Assembly (NCBI GenBank): GCA_964463865.1
Contig: CAYXDX010000023.1
Location: 1 to 20,769 of the forward strand
Origin: Ferroglobus sp964463865
GTDB lineage: Archaea; Halobacteriota; Archaeoglobi; Archaeoglobales; Archaeoglobaceae
DNA length: 20,769 nucleotides
Reading direction: 5' to 3'
A program made the position numbers and the translations under genes. The notes below the pieces were generated by a model. The model worked only from the letters and a program-made list of their open reading frames with translations. It was not told the DNA's origin and made no database searches. Within the stretch, counting starts at the first letter, position 1; every line of letters starts with the position of its first letter. Positions 1-7,438 of the stretch are shown here, in pieces.

Positions 1-54
1 AAGTGCGAGAGAATCTGTCCAGTAGGTTGCATAAGAGTAGTTCGAAGAAATTAG
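1..54 (+). CDS. 3' end of an iron-sulfur protein (partial)
   Basis: The first 17 codons, in frame from base 1, read KCERICPVGCIRVVRRN and end at TAG (52-54). The pattern C-x3-C-P-x2-C resembles the end of a ferredoxin-type 4Fe-4S motif (third Cys, then Cys-Pro) near the C terminus of a protein. The rest of the gene lies before the window, so the family cannot be named. The next gene begins 39 bp downstream in the same frame; the TAG separates them. The iron-sulfur flavour matches the two genes that follow, so they may form one redox operon (inference). Confidence 0.5.
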   Translation, partial: KCERICPVGCIRVVRRN

Positions 55-93
55 GGGAAACGGCTATCAACAACGTCAAACTTAGTTCGAATT

Positions 94-498
94 ATGAGAC
101 AGTGGCCCGTGAAGGTTATGCTCGTGCACCCGAAAGCTGAGTTTTTAAAGAGAGACAAGATCGTGATCGCGTCAGACTGCTCCGTCCTCGTCAACAAAAA
201 TTTGGCAGAGAGGTTCGGCGAGGACGCGATTCTGATCGCTTGCCCAATGCTCGAAGACCCGAACAGAGTTTACGAAAAAATAAAGCTCCTGATGAGAGAG
301 GGTTCGTTCAAAGAAGTGGAAGTTTACACGATGGAAGTCCCGTGCTGCCACGCGCTGCACCTCATGGTCGAACGGGAGAGGAACGGAAAAGACGTCAAAA
401 AATTCATAGTCAGAGTCGGCGGAGAAGTCGAGGAGTATTCGGGCTTCATAGACGAGAGCATGATAGAGGCTGAAAAGCGTGCACACAGGGGGTTCTGA
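94..498 (+). CDS. Four-cysteine domain protein, partner of adjacent ferredoxin
   Basis: The 134-residue protein has Cys29 (in SDC), Cys50 (in ACPML) and Cys84-Cys85 (in MEVPCC). The segments WPVKVMLV near the N terminus, IASDC, ACPMLED and MEVPCC match, from memory, the C-terminal half of a family of bacterial/archaeal '4Fe-4S ferredoxins' in which a two-cluster ferredoxin domain is followed by a WPVQ...ADC...GCPK...MEVPCC domain. Here that half is a separate gene placed before the ferredoxin gene, which starts 2 nt after this stop. The paired cysteines suggest metal or Fe-S binding, but the function is unknown. ATG at 94 fits the usual position of the WPV motif; there is no Shine-Dalgarno in front of it. 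Confidence 0.75.
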   Translation: MRQWPVKVMLVHPKAEFLKRDKIVIASDCSVLVNKNLAERFGEDAILIACPMLEDPNRVYEKIKLLMREGSFKEVEVYTMEVPCCHALHLMVERERNGKDVKKFIVRVGGEVEEYSGFIDESMIEAEKRAHRGF

Positions 499-500
499 GG

Positions 501-791
501 ATGAAGAGGATGATAATCGCGATCAACGAGGAAACGTGCATAGGTTGTGGTAGATGCGTAGAATCCTGCCCGACCGGAGCTCTGGAGCTGAAAGACGGTA
601 AAGCGAGGCTGAAAAGCGAAAGGCTGTGCGACGGTTTCGGTTCGTGCATCGCCGTCTGCCCGACCCACTCGCTGTTCATCGAAGAGAGGGAAGCAGAGCC
701 GTTCGACTGGAGCGTTCTTCAAAAGATTGACTTCGAAACCTTCCTCGAAAAGCTCTCCAAACACTACAAGCCAGAAGAGGTAAAACTTTAA
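501..791 (+). CDS. Ferredoxin, 4Fe-4S dicluster type
   Basis: A 96-residue ferredoxin. The first cluster motif is Cys13-x2-Cys16-x2-Cys19-x3-Cys23-Pro. The second site has Cys43-x5-Cys49-x3-Cys53-Pro, which is three cysteines only; the CDG(F/L)G(S/A)C form recalls the fused ferredoxin family described for the upstream gene. EEREAEPFD at 61-69 is also typical of that family. The C-terminal 25 residues are a charged tail. ATG 501 lies 2 nt after the upstream stop, so the two are probably translated together and may form a two-chain version of a normally single protein (inference). ATG 510 is an alternative start with a closer purine-rich stretch. Likely a cytoplasmic electron carrier or redox partner. 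Confidence 0.85.
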   Translation: MKRMIIAINEETCIGCGRCVESCPTGALELKDGKARLKSERLCDGFGSCIAVCPTHSLFIEEREAEPFDWSVLQKIDFETFLEKLSKHYKPEEVKL

Positions 792-816
792 TTGCCGGCA
801 GAAGTTAGCTCAATCG
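783..816 (+). promoter_or_regulatory. Probable promoter of the HTH_10 regulator gene
   Basis: AAACTTTAATT (784-794) looks like an archaeal TATA box centred about 28 nt before the ATG at 817. It overlaps the end of the ferredoxin gene. No Shine-Dalgarno is present, consistent with a leaderless transcript. Confidence 0.4.
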
Positions 817-1425
817 ATGATCGAAGTCCAGATAAAAACTTCTCCTCCTCCAGACTGTCAGCTATCCTTCGTCAGAAAGGTTCTCGACGAAGCGATAATA
901 AAAGTCGAGAAAATAAGCTCATTCAACGACGAGCTGAGGAGCGTCATAGATTTAAAGGCAAAGAACGTCGAAAGAATCATAGAAAAACTCCCGGAATCGT
1001 GCAGTTTCGCGTGCCTTTCTAAGGAGGAGGCGAAAATACTGTTTCGAGGGCACACGTGCCACGTAGCGCTCATAATACTCAAGTCCGGCTGTCTCATATC
1101 TTCTGCCAGCCTCGAAAAAGACAGCGTAACGTGGAACATCGTCTGCGACGAGGAGAGTTTCGTAGAGCTGTCGAGAAGCCTCGAAAAGGAAGGAATAGAC
1201 TTCGAAATTATTTACAAAGGAAAGCTCGGAGAAAAAGATAGAGTCACGCTCAGAGAAGAAGAAATCCTCAAAATAGCGCTGGAGAAAGGTTACTTCGACT
1301 TTCCAAAGAAGATAAAGTTAGAAGAGCTCGCCTCGATGCTAAACATAGCACCGTCCACGCTCTCGGAAATATTGAGAAGAGGACAGAAGAAAGTTTTAGA
1401 AAAATACTTCGGATCGCGCGTTTGA
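817..1425 (+). CDS. HTH_10 (bacterio-opsin activator-type) transcriptional regulator
   Basis: A 202-residue protein whose last ~55 residues (about 145-198: LREEEILKIALEKGYFDFP, then KIKLEELASMLNIAPST and the LSEILRRGQKKVLEKYF segment) match the archaeal HTH_10 DNA-binding domain of Bat-like regulators: a recognition helix after SMLNIAPST and a conserved 'GYFDFP' turn. The N-terminal ~140 residues should be the sensor part. They contain scattered cysteines (Cys14, two around 63-66, one near 80, one near 90, one near 110) that could bind a metal or sense redox state, but I recognise no specific domain. It follows the ferredoxin pair by 25 bp and may control it; its target is not shown by the sequence. 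Its stop codon directly abuts the pyrD stop codon on the other strand. Confidence 0.85.
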   Translation: MIEVQIKTSPPPDCQLSFVRKVLDEAIIKVEKISSFNDELRSVIDLKAKNVERIIEKLPESCSFACLSKEEAKILFRGHTCHVALIILKSGCLISSASLEKDSVTWNIVCDEESFVELSRSLEKEGIDFEIIYKGKLGEKDRVTLREEEILKIALEKGYFDFPKKIKLEELASMLNIAPSTLSEILRRGQKKVLEKYFGSRV

Positions 1426-2334
1426 TTAGCTGTGCGCAGCCCCGATCAGTTCTTTCAACTTGCAATCTACCATTCTCGCGTAGGCTATCAGGCTTTCTTT
1501 GAGGCTGTAAATTGCTCTGAGGGAATAGTAAAACACGCTTCCAACCTCTACAGCAGAAGCTCCGGCGAGCAGAAACTCCACGATGTCTCTCCAGCTTGAG
1601 GCTCCGCCGGATCCTATTATCGGTATTTCGAGTTCTTCGTAGAGGTCCCAGACGCACTTGATCGCTATGGGCTTTATCGCTTCACCGCTAACGCCTCCGC
1701 TTACGTTACTCAACACGGGTTTTTTCGTAAACACGTCAATCCTCATACCTCTGAGCGTGTTAATCGCAACGACGCCGTCAGCCCCTCCTTCCTCAGCAGC
1801 TTTACCGACCTCGATCACGTCCACGTTGGCTGACAGCTTTGCGAAAACCGGCTTTTTCGTCGACTTTTTGACTTCAGCGACTATATCCCTGACGAGATCC
1901 GGGTCGGATCCGACTGTTAGCCCGAACTTTTCGGAGTGCGGGCAGCTGAGGTTCAGCTCGAACGCTGACGCGAAGGGGAAGTATTCCACGACCTTTGCAA
2001 ATTCCTCTGGACTCGATCCGAATACACTCACTATGAGCGGAGCTTCTCCCCTATACGACCTGAGCTCCTCCGAAAACTTTTCGGCTCCGGGAGAAGATAA
2101 GCCCACAGCGTTTATCAGTCCATGAGAGAAGTTCACGACGACGGGGTTCTTGTAACCCTCCACCTCCTCCAGCCCCACGCTCTTCGAAACAACAGCTCCA
2201 GCATGCTCAGATACCCTATTTAAAGAGGAAGCGTAACTGCCCAATACACCACTTGCGAGAATTATGGGGTTCTTCAACCTGAGTCCAGCTACTTCTACCT
2301 CAAGCAGTTTTTCCTCCTCCACGATGACAGGCAT
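1426..2334 (-). CDS. pyrD: Dihydroorotate dehydrogenase, class 1B catalytic subunit
   Basis: A 302-residue FMN TIM-barrel enzyme that oxidises dihydroorotate to orotate, step four of pyrimidine synthesis, in the cytoplasm. Visible signatures are NAVGLSSPG near 114, ELNLSCPH near 146 (Cys is the active-site base of class 1 enzymes), the AINTLRGM segment, GGVSG-x-AIKPIA near 218, and the C-terminal phosphate-binding GSGGASSWRDIVEFLLAGAS followed by AVEVGS. Length is normal. Class 1B enzymes usually need PyrK, an Fe-S/FAD subunit; no pyrK lies in this window. It follows the LLM oxidoreductase gene on the same strand by 15 bp and is probably cotranscribed. There is no clear Shine-Dalgarno. Confidence 0.95.
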   Translation of the reverse strand: MPVIVEEEKLLEVEVAGLRLKNPIILASGVLGSYASSLNRVSEHAGAVVSKSVGLEEVEGYKNPVVVNFSHGLINAVGLSSPGAEKFSEELRSYRGEAPLIVSVFGSSPEEFAKVVEYFPFASAFELNLSCPHSEKFGLTVGSDPDLVRDIVAEVKKSTKKPVFAKLSANVDVIEVGKAAEEGGADGVVAINTLRGMRIDVFTKKPVLSNVSGGVSGEAIKPIAIKCVWDLYEELEIPIIGSGGASSWRDIVEFLLAGASAVEVGSVFYYSLRAIYSLKESLIAYARMVDCKLKELIGAAHS

Positions 2335-2349
2335 TTCGAATCTGTATTT

Positions 2350-3369
2350 TTAAGTTTCCTTAAGCATCGGGACGACTTTCTCGGCTATCAACTTCACACA
2401 CTGAAGGTAGTAAGTGTGCCTGACGAGGGGTGTGAGGACGAAGTGTTCCACGCCAGCTTTCAGAAACTTGCTCATTCTCTCGGCAACTTCTTCCGGAGAC
2501 CCGTAAATGTATCTATTTTCGACGAGTTCAAACGGGATCTCTTTGGCAACTGCTATAAGCTTTTCCACGTTCTCCCTCGTAAACGTGAAGTTTATTATGT
2601 CCGGCGGCAGATCCCTGTCGTCTATCCCGACCTTTTCAAGAAAAACTCTCCTGAAAGGAGACAGCAAGGCTATGAACTTTCCCGGTAGTTCGATCATTTC
2701 TCTCGCCTCGTCGTGCGTTTTGGCGACGACCGTATAAGCGAACAGTCCAGCTTCGATTTTCCTTCCTGCTTTTTCCCTAATTTTCCTGAGGTTCTCGGAA
2801 TACCTCTTCTCCCCCATCGTGGCAGTTGGCACCCACCCGTCGCCGAACTTAGCCGTTATCTCCATGGTCCTCGGAGAGTTGCCCGCTACCCATATCTTCA
2901 CGTCGCCCCTTGGAATGAATGCGTCCCTCGCTCTGAAGAACATGCCTTCGTAGTTCACGACGTCCTTCGTCAGCAGTTCCCTCACGAGCTTCGCGCCCTC
3001 CTCAAGCTTCGAAACGAGAAACTTCGTCGATATGCCTATCGGAACGAGGTTCATTCCTTCGCCTGCTCCAAGTCCGAGAACGAAGGTTCTGCCGGACATC
3101 GAACTTATAGTCGAGGCTGCTTGAGCGAGAACTGCAGGATGCCTCCTTAAGACATCGCTAACGCACGTTCCGAGCGTAACTCTCTTCGTCTTAGCTGCCA
3201 AGAAACCGAGGACGCTAAACGCTTCATAAGTGCGAAAATTTCTCAGACCTATCCCTACCAGGTGGTCCGGTGTGAATACGCTGTCCAATCCAACCTTGTC
3301 CGCATACACGCCAGCCTTCATTATCAGCTCAATCGGATAATGCGGAAGCTGAATTCCGACTCTAAACAT
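2350..3369 (-). CDS. LLM-class, probably F420-dependent oxidoreductase (Mer-like paralogue)
   Basis: A TIM-barrel bacterial-luciferase-like protein of 339 residues from this start. Family landmarks are FRVGIQLPHYP at the N terminus, VFTPDHL, LGTCVSDVLRRHPAVLAQ, then LGLGAGEGMNLVPIG, and WVAGNSPRTMEITAKFGDGW. These belong to the family of F420-dependent methylenetetrahydromethanopterin reductase (Mer) and related reductases. It differs from true Archaeoglobus Mer as I remember it (no GPGVTNPY segment), so it is probably a paralogue with another substrate. A longer reading frame begins at 3402, but a TATA-like element (3389-3400) sits about 26 nt before ATG 3369 and the protein family begins near MFRVGI, so 3369 is preferred. 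Confidence 0.85.
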   Translation of the reverse strand: MFRVGIQLPHYPIELIMKAGVYADKVGLDSVFTPDHLVGIGLRNFRTYEAFSVLGFLAAKTKRVTLGTCVSDVLRRHPAVLAQAASTISSMSGRTFVLGLGAGEGMNLVPIGISTKFLVSKLEEGAKLVRELLTKDVVNYEGMFFRARDAFIPRGDVKIWVAGNSPRTMEITAKFGDGWVPTATMGEKRYSENLRKIREKAGRKIEAGLFAYTVVAKTHDEAREMIELPGKFIALLSPFRRVFLEKVGIDDRDLPPDIINFTFTRENVEKLIAVAKEIPFELVENRYIYGSPEEVAERMSKFLKAGVEHFVLTPLVRHTYYLQCVKLIAEKVVPMLKET

Positions 3370-3407
3370 CGGAACAATTAAATACAGACGATTATTTATC
3401 ATTTTTT
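3370..3407. promoter_or_regulatory. Compact divergent promoter, LLM oxidoreductase / ABC binding protein
   Basis: This 38-bp gap carries two TATA-like elements facing apart. For the plus gene, CAATTAAATA (3375-3384) is centred about 28 nt before ATG 3408. For the minus gene, GATAAATAATC on the minus strand (3390-3400) is centred about 26 nt before ATG 3369. The two elements interleave, so the transcripts would be leaderless and transcription complexes could compete. Confidence 0.55.
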
Positions 3408-4574
3408 ATGAGAACGAGTGTCCTCCTCGTTCTTACTCTTGCGATTCTCACGACAACGCTCCTCTCCGGATGCGCCAAAGAAGAAGAAAAGAGCATAAAG
3501 ATAGGAGTTCTAATTCCCGAGACGGGGAAGTTTGCGGCGGCAGGAAAGTCGATGAAAAACGCAGGAATACTTGCCAAAGAACACATTGAAAAATTCAAGC
3601 TCAGCAAGTATAAAATAGAACTCGTATTCGCGGATACCGGCTCCTCTCCGGAAAAAGCCGAGGCAGTGTTCAGACAACTTGCTGAACAAGGAGTCATCGC
3701 GATCGTCGGAGCTTACTCAAGCCCAGAGGCGATAGCCTGCGCAAAGGCTGCTGGAGAGACAAAGGTTGTATACATAGCAAGCGTTGCCTCCACGGAGAAG
3801 CTCGAGGAGATGGTTGAAAATGGCAACGTTTACGTCTTCAGAAACGCTTACAACACGAGTTACTGGGGAGAACTGGCTTCGAAGTTCTTGGAAATCTCCC
3901 GAGCTGACGGATTCTACTTCGTAGGTTTCGAGCCGCTTAAGATATTCAACCTCGGAATGCTCGAAAAAATAAACGAAAGCGGGGTAGAAAACAAAGGAGT
4001 AACGTTCTACAAGTCCCCGGCTGTCGATCCGAAAGACGTGATCGAAAAAGCCAAGGAAGTGTCAAAAACCGTCGGAGACAGAGATGTCGTAATACTCGGC
4101 GATCCTGGATCGCTTTCAGTTACCTTCGTAAAGGAATACAGGAACAACGGCGGTAAAGGTCTGATATACTCCGTCGGAGGCGTTTTAGCGCTACCTCAAA
4201 CCCTGAAGCAGCTCAACCAAAGCTACATAGTCTTTCAGGCGGCAGCTCTTGAGGAGACGCCGAAGACCGAGCTTACGAAAGCCTACTTCGAAGACTACAG
4301 GAAAAAGTTCGGCGAAGAAGCCAACAACTACGCGGCGCTTCTGACGTATGACGCTATACTCATAATAGCGCAGGCCTATAACGGAGGCGACCTCGTAAAG
4401 AGTCTCGAAAAAGGAGAGTTCAAGGGTGCCGCAGGCATTTACAAGTTCGACAAGAAACACCAAGCTATGTGGGGAAGCGATAAACTCAAGGGAGTGATCG
4501 CGGAATACGTAGACGGTAAAGTGGAGGTTCTGTATCCGGCGGAATACAGAACGTCGGAGGTCGTCTGGCCCTGA
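3408..4574 (+). CDS. ABC transporter substrate-binding lipoprotein, branched-chain amino acid type
   Basis: A 388-residue periplasmic-binding-fold type I protein. The N terminus is a lipoprotein signal: a hydrophobic stretch at 4-18, then LLSG-Cys22, so it should be anchored outside the membrane. Family landmarks follow: IKIGVLIPETGKFAAAGKS near 30, a hinge segment with IVGAYSSPEAIACA near 100, and NYAALLTYDAILIIAQAYN near 320. It captures the ligand for the permease and ATPase genes that follow. Ligand identity cannot be read from the sequence; branched-chain amino acids are the default, but relatives bind amides, urea or aromatic acids. The start has no Shine-Dalgarno and a TATA box 28 nt upstream. 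Confidence 0.9.
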   Translation: MRTSVLLVLTLAILTTTLLSGCAKEEEKSIKIGVLIPETGKFAAAGKSMKNAGILAKEHIEKFKLSKYKIELVFADTGSSPEKAEAVFRQLAEQGVIAIVGAYSSPEAIACAKAAGETKVVYIASVASTEKLEEMVENGNVYVFRNAYNTSYWGELASKFLEISRADGFYFVGFEPLKIFNLGMLEKINESGVENKGVTFYKSPAVDPKDVIEKAKEVSKTVGDRDVVILGDPGSLSVTFVKEYRNNGGKGLIYSVGGVLALPQTLKQLNQSYIVFQAAALEETPKTELTKAYFEDYRKKFGEEANNYAALLTYDAILIIAQAYNGGDLVKSLEKGEFKGAAGIYKFDKKHQAMWGSDKLKGVIAEYVDGKVEVLYPAEYRTSEVVWP

Positions 4575-5257
4575 GTTTTCTTGAGAACTTTTTGATTTTT
4601 TCAGTTTTCGCGGGAGTTATCTCTCTCAACTTCAGGATCGGCAAGTTCCTGAACCTCGCGCTTTACTCGGCTTTCTCGCTCGGCGCGTATCTGCTGTTCT
4701 TTTTCGGAGAGTTTTCAGTTCTCCTTGCCCCGGTATTCGGTCTATGTCTGTCGGTCGGAACGATCTTATTGAAGAGGAGTCTCTGCAAAAGCGTGATGGA
4801 TGCCACGATAGTCAGCCTCGGAGTCGGTATAGCGGTCGAAGAGTTGCTGAGGATATTCCTGCAGAAAGGATACTACTACATCGTCACGGAAAACGCGAAC
4901 TTCCTGCTCCCAACGTTCGCAGCCTTCTACGCAATCGTATACGCAGCGTACATGTCCCCTTTCGGAATAAAACTCAAGTTTCTGGAAGAGGATGAAGAGC
5001 TGGCAAAAATTTGCGGTGTTAACGTCGAACTCTACGCTTTCGTCTCAACGTTTTTAGCTTTCACGTTCTCGATCCTGCTCGGAATTTCGGCGAGCAATAA
5101 CGCAGCCATACACCCGCAGATCGGACTTAGCTACATGCTCGCTGGAATTATTGTCGCAGCTTTTTCCACAATCACCAAATCGATCGGCGAGAAAAACTAC
5201 CTCAGCATCCTGTCGTTCTCGCTGCTGTTTTCCATAATTCTGGGGGTGATCTGGTGA
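4571..5257 (+). CDS. livH: ABC transporter permease, LivH type
   Basis: An inner-membrane permease with about seven to eight hydrophobic segments. The loop GIKLKFLEEDEELAKICGVNVE (broken here at residue level: GIKLKFLEEDE, then AKICGVNVE) corresponds to the conserved cytoplasmic coupling loop of LivH/LivM proteins. It is short for the family (about 220-228 residues against roughly 290). The first conventional start in frame is TTG 4592, which has no good ribosome site. A strong GGAGGT (4556-4561) lies 9 nt before CTG 4571, whose last two bases form part of the TGA stop of the binding-protein gene (CTGA, 4571-4574), and no ATG, GTG or TTG occurs between the upstream in-frame stop (4517) and 4592. 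I therefore place the start at 4571, with TTG 4592 as the alternative. Confidence 0.8.
   Translation: MSFLENFLIFSVFAGVISLNFRIGKFLNLALYSAFSLGAYLLFFFGEFSVLLAPVFGLCLSVGTILLKRSLCKSVMDATIVSLGVGIAVEELLRIFLQKGYYYIVTENANFLLPTFAAFYAIVYAAYMSPFGIKLKFLEEDEELAKICGVNVELYAFVSTFLAFTFSILLGISASNNAAIHPQIGLSYMLAGIIVAAFSTITKSIGEKNYLSILSFSLLFSIILGVIW
5242..5249 (+). promoter_or_regulatory. Shine-Dalgarno deciding the GTG start of livM
   Basis: GGGGGTGAT (5242-5250) matches the anti-Shine-Dalgarno end of archaeal 16S rRNA and lies just before GTG 5254, which overlaps the livH stop as GTGA. Confidence 0.6.
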
Positions 5258-6123
5258 GAGTATTCGCTTACGCCACACTCATCGTTCTCCCGCTGATTCT
5301 GAGAGGCTACTACTCGTGGTTACTCGAGCTCTCGCTGATATACGCCACTCTCTCAATCTCGTGGGCTATCCTTGAGAACGAAGGAAGAGTGAGTATGGGG
5401 CACTCATTCTTGGTCGGCCTCTCAGCCTATTCGTCCGCGCTAACGACTGTCCTCTTCGACTCTCCAGTTCTCGGACTTCTTATTTCGATTCCCGCATCTA
5501 CGCTGATACTTTACGGTTTGAAGAGAATTACCGGTAAAACGTCTTTCGTCTTCGCCACGTTCACGATCTCGCTTTTTTTATTCGTCGTGTCCCCATACAT
5601 CGTCGTGAACGGATCTGGAGGAGAGGAGGGCTTCTTCCTGCCAACTTTAGGCGAGCCAGTAACGACTGTCCTCACCCTGTCGATCTTCGCTTTCTCCGTC
5701 GCTCTTTACGAGCTGTTCGACAGGAGCAAATACGGATACTTCGCGAGAGCGATAAAGTCCGATGAAACGTCGTCAAGAGCGATAGGAATTGAAGTAGAAA
5801 GAGTGAAAATCCTGACGTCTTTTCTCTCCTCCCTTATAGCCTCGCTGTCCGGTTTTAACTTCGCGCTGTTTTTTTCACACGTTTCTCCAGAGCTGTCGTC
5901 AGTCGAAATGAGCATATTCCCGTTCATCGCGTTCATCCTGACCGGCGGAAAGAAAGAACTGATAGCCTTCACGTCCGTCGCGCTTTACGTATTCTCCACC
6001 TACTTGAACGGCGTAGCTTCAGGGTTGCACTTGCTCTTGTTCGCCGCGATTCTGATTCTCTCGCCAAAAATAGGTGGGTGGATATATGCTAAGAGTTCGA
6101 AGCGTATCGAAGGCCAAAGGTAG
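5254..6123 (+). CDS. livM: ABC transporter permease, LivM type
   Basis: A 289-residue membrane protein with about eight hydrophobic segments. GRVSMGHSFLVGLSAYSSA near 44 matches the N-terminal LivM signature (usually ...SLGQAAFFGLGAY). The coupling loop KYGYFARAIKSDETSSRA, followed by IGIEVERVKILTSF near 170-195, is the conserved cytoplasmic loop that contacts the ATPases. It forms the second half of the permease with LivH. The GTG start overlaps the livH stop by 4 nt (GTGA), indicating translational coupling. Its 3' end overlaps the livG start by 38 nt. Confidence 0.9.
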   Translation: MRVFAYATLIVLPLILRGYYSWLLELSLIYATLSISWAILENEGRVSMGHSFLVGLSAYSSALTTVLFDSPVLGLLISIPASTLILYGLKRITGKTSFVFATFTISLFLFVVSPYIVVNGSGGEEGFFLPTLGEPVTTVLTLSIFAFSVALYELFDRSKYGYFARAIKSDETSSRAIGIEVERVKILTSFLSSLIASLSGFNFALFFSHVSPELSSVEMSIFPFIAFILTGGKKELIAFTSVALYVFSTYLNGVASGLHLLLFAAILILSPKIGGWIYAKSSKRIEGQR

Positions 6124-6730
6124 GGTAATGATACTGAAGAACGTGAACTTGGAGGTCGAAGAGGGCGAGGTAGTCGGACTGTTCGGACCGAACGGAAGCG
6201 GAAAGTCCACGCTTCTCAAGACCATCGCAGGCTTCGAAAAGCCAAGCTGTGGCAAAATATTCTTCGGAGACCTCGACATAACGTCGATGCCGCCAGAAAA
6301 AATCGCCAAACTCGGTATCGTCTACACGTTCCAGATCCCGAGGGGATTTAAGGACATGAACGTGCTGGAAAACATCGCGATCGCGCTGATGAACACGCAC
6401 AGCGTCAAAGATGCGTTCAAAATTGCCGAAAAGCTACTAAAAGAGTGGGGCTTGGATCACATCATGTGGAGGAAAGCTGAACTCCTCTCCCACGGAGAGA
6501 TCAGACTCGTTGAAATCCTGAAGGCTTACTCGCTTAGCCCCAAAGTTCTTCTCCTTGACGAACCTTTCGCGGGACTCGACGTTTACAACGTCGCCAAAGT
6601 TAGAGAGAGAATCGAAGCACTAAAAGACGAAGGTCTCTCGATGTTGATAACCTCGCACAGGAGAAAAATACTCGTCGGTCTCGCAGATCGTTTTATCAGA
6701 ATGGAGGGTGGAAGAATTGCTGAAAGCTGA
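6086..6730 (+). CDS. livG: ABC transporter ATP-binding protein, LivG type
   Basis: Powers the importer by ATP hydrolysis on the cytoplasmic side. From ATG 6086 the protein has 214 residues: Walker A GPNGSGKST at 34-42, Q-loop Gln83, signature LSHGEIR at 134-140 (in place of LSGGQ; LivG proteins commonly vary at the third position), Walker B VLLLDEP at 154-160 and switch His191. It is slightly short because it lacks part of the ~250-residue LivG C terminus. A longer frame from GTG 6074 exists, but GGTGGGTG (6073-6080) is the Shine-Dalgarno and points to ATG 6086. Confidence 0.92.
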   Translation: MLRVRSVSKAKGRVMILKNVNLEVEEGEVVGLFGPNGSGKSTLLKTIAGFEKPSCGKIFFGDLDITSMPPEKIAKLGIVYTFQIPRGFKDMNVLENIAIALMNTHSVKDAFKIAEKLLKEWGLDHIMWRKAELLSHGEIRLVEILKAYSLSPKVLLLDEPFAGLDVYNVAKVRERIEALKDEGLSMLITSHRRKILVGLADRFIRMEGGRIAES

Positions 6731-7376
6731 GAGGATCAGCTACGTTTCCAACGGAAGGAGAGTTCTCGACAACTGCTTCATAGAACTGAGAAAAGGAGAA
6801 CTTGTCCTACTTCTCGGACCGAACGGAAGCGGAAAAACTACGTTCTTCAAGTGCATAGCCGGGATTTTAAAGCACGAGGGCAAAGTGATAGTGGACGGGC
6901 GAGACATCAGTAAGTATCCGGCACACAAGAGGCACAAAATCGGCATCGTTTACTCTCCAGAGAGGATGCGAGTTGCAGAAAACCTCAGCGTCGAAGACAA
7001 CCTGAAGATCGCGGGCAAGATCGACAGAGCTCTCGAAATTTTTCCGGAGTTAAAGAAACTTTTAAAGCTCAAAGCAAAGGACTTGAGCGGGGGAGAAAGA
7101 CAGCTCGTCGTCTTTGCGAGGTCTCTTCTCAGCGAACCTTCGTATCTGCTCCTCGACGAGCCCTTTCAGGGACTGTCCAGCAAGAACTTCGAGAGGATGC
7201 TGAAAGTCATACTGGAGATTCTGCCAAAGACGGGAGTGGCCATAATAACACACGAAAGGGTCGAAGACCTCCTGCCCTACATAACGAGAGTGTATATGAT
7301 GCTCGGCGGTAAGGTTACAAGTGTTTTAGAGAGCGATTTCGAAAAGGAACTGAAGAAATACCTGCTCATAGACTGA
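6708..7376 (+). CDS. livF: ABC transporter ATP-binding protein, LivF type
   Basis: Second ATPase of the importer: Walker A GPNGSGKTT at 37-45, VYSPE near 81-85 in the Q-loop position (Glu for Gln, common in LivF), signature LSGGE at 126-130, Walker B YLLLDEP at 146-152, switch His182, 222 residues in all. The start is uncertain: GTG 6708 sits inside the ribosome site GGAGGGTG (6703-6710), whereas TTG 6717 has ideal spacing from it and would give a protein three residues shorter beginning MLKAERIS. Both overlap the end of livG. It is the last gene of the transporter operon. Confidence 0.92.
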   Translation: MEELLKAERISYVSNGRRVLDNCFIELRKGELVLLLGPNGSGKTTFFKCIAGILKHEGKVIVDGRDISKYPAHKRHKIGIVYSPERMRVAENLSVEDNLKIAGKIDRALEIFPELKKLLKLKAKDLSGGERQLVVFARSLLSEPSYLLLDEPFQGLSSKNFERMLKVILEILPKTGVAIITHERVEDLLPYITRVYMMLGGKVTSVLESDFEKELKKYLLID

Positions 7377-7394
7377 TCAAAAATTTTAGGGGAC

Positions 7395-7438
7395 ATCGAT
7401 TTATAGTTTGAGATTCAAGCTTCTTTCGGTGACGAAAA
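7395..7438 (+). promoter_or_regulatory. Possible promoter of the MIP18/DUF2249/membrane protein operon
   Basis: GATTTATAG (7398-7406) resembles a TATA box and would place transcription start near 7428, about 10 nt before ATG 7439. The gap after livF is 62 bp, so a new transcription unit is plausible. Confidence 0.35.

Noticed and set aside
52..94. In-frame TAG between the partial Fe-S gene and the next gene, as a readthrough or broken single gene
   Set aside because: The downstream protein starts at its family-typical N terminus and the intervening 13 codons show no domain similarity; two genes explain it better.
2350..3369. Calling the LLM protein as the true methylenetetrahydromethanopterin reductase (mer)
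   Set aside because: Key Mer segments differ from the Archaeoglobus Mer sequence I remember, so only family-level assignment is supported.
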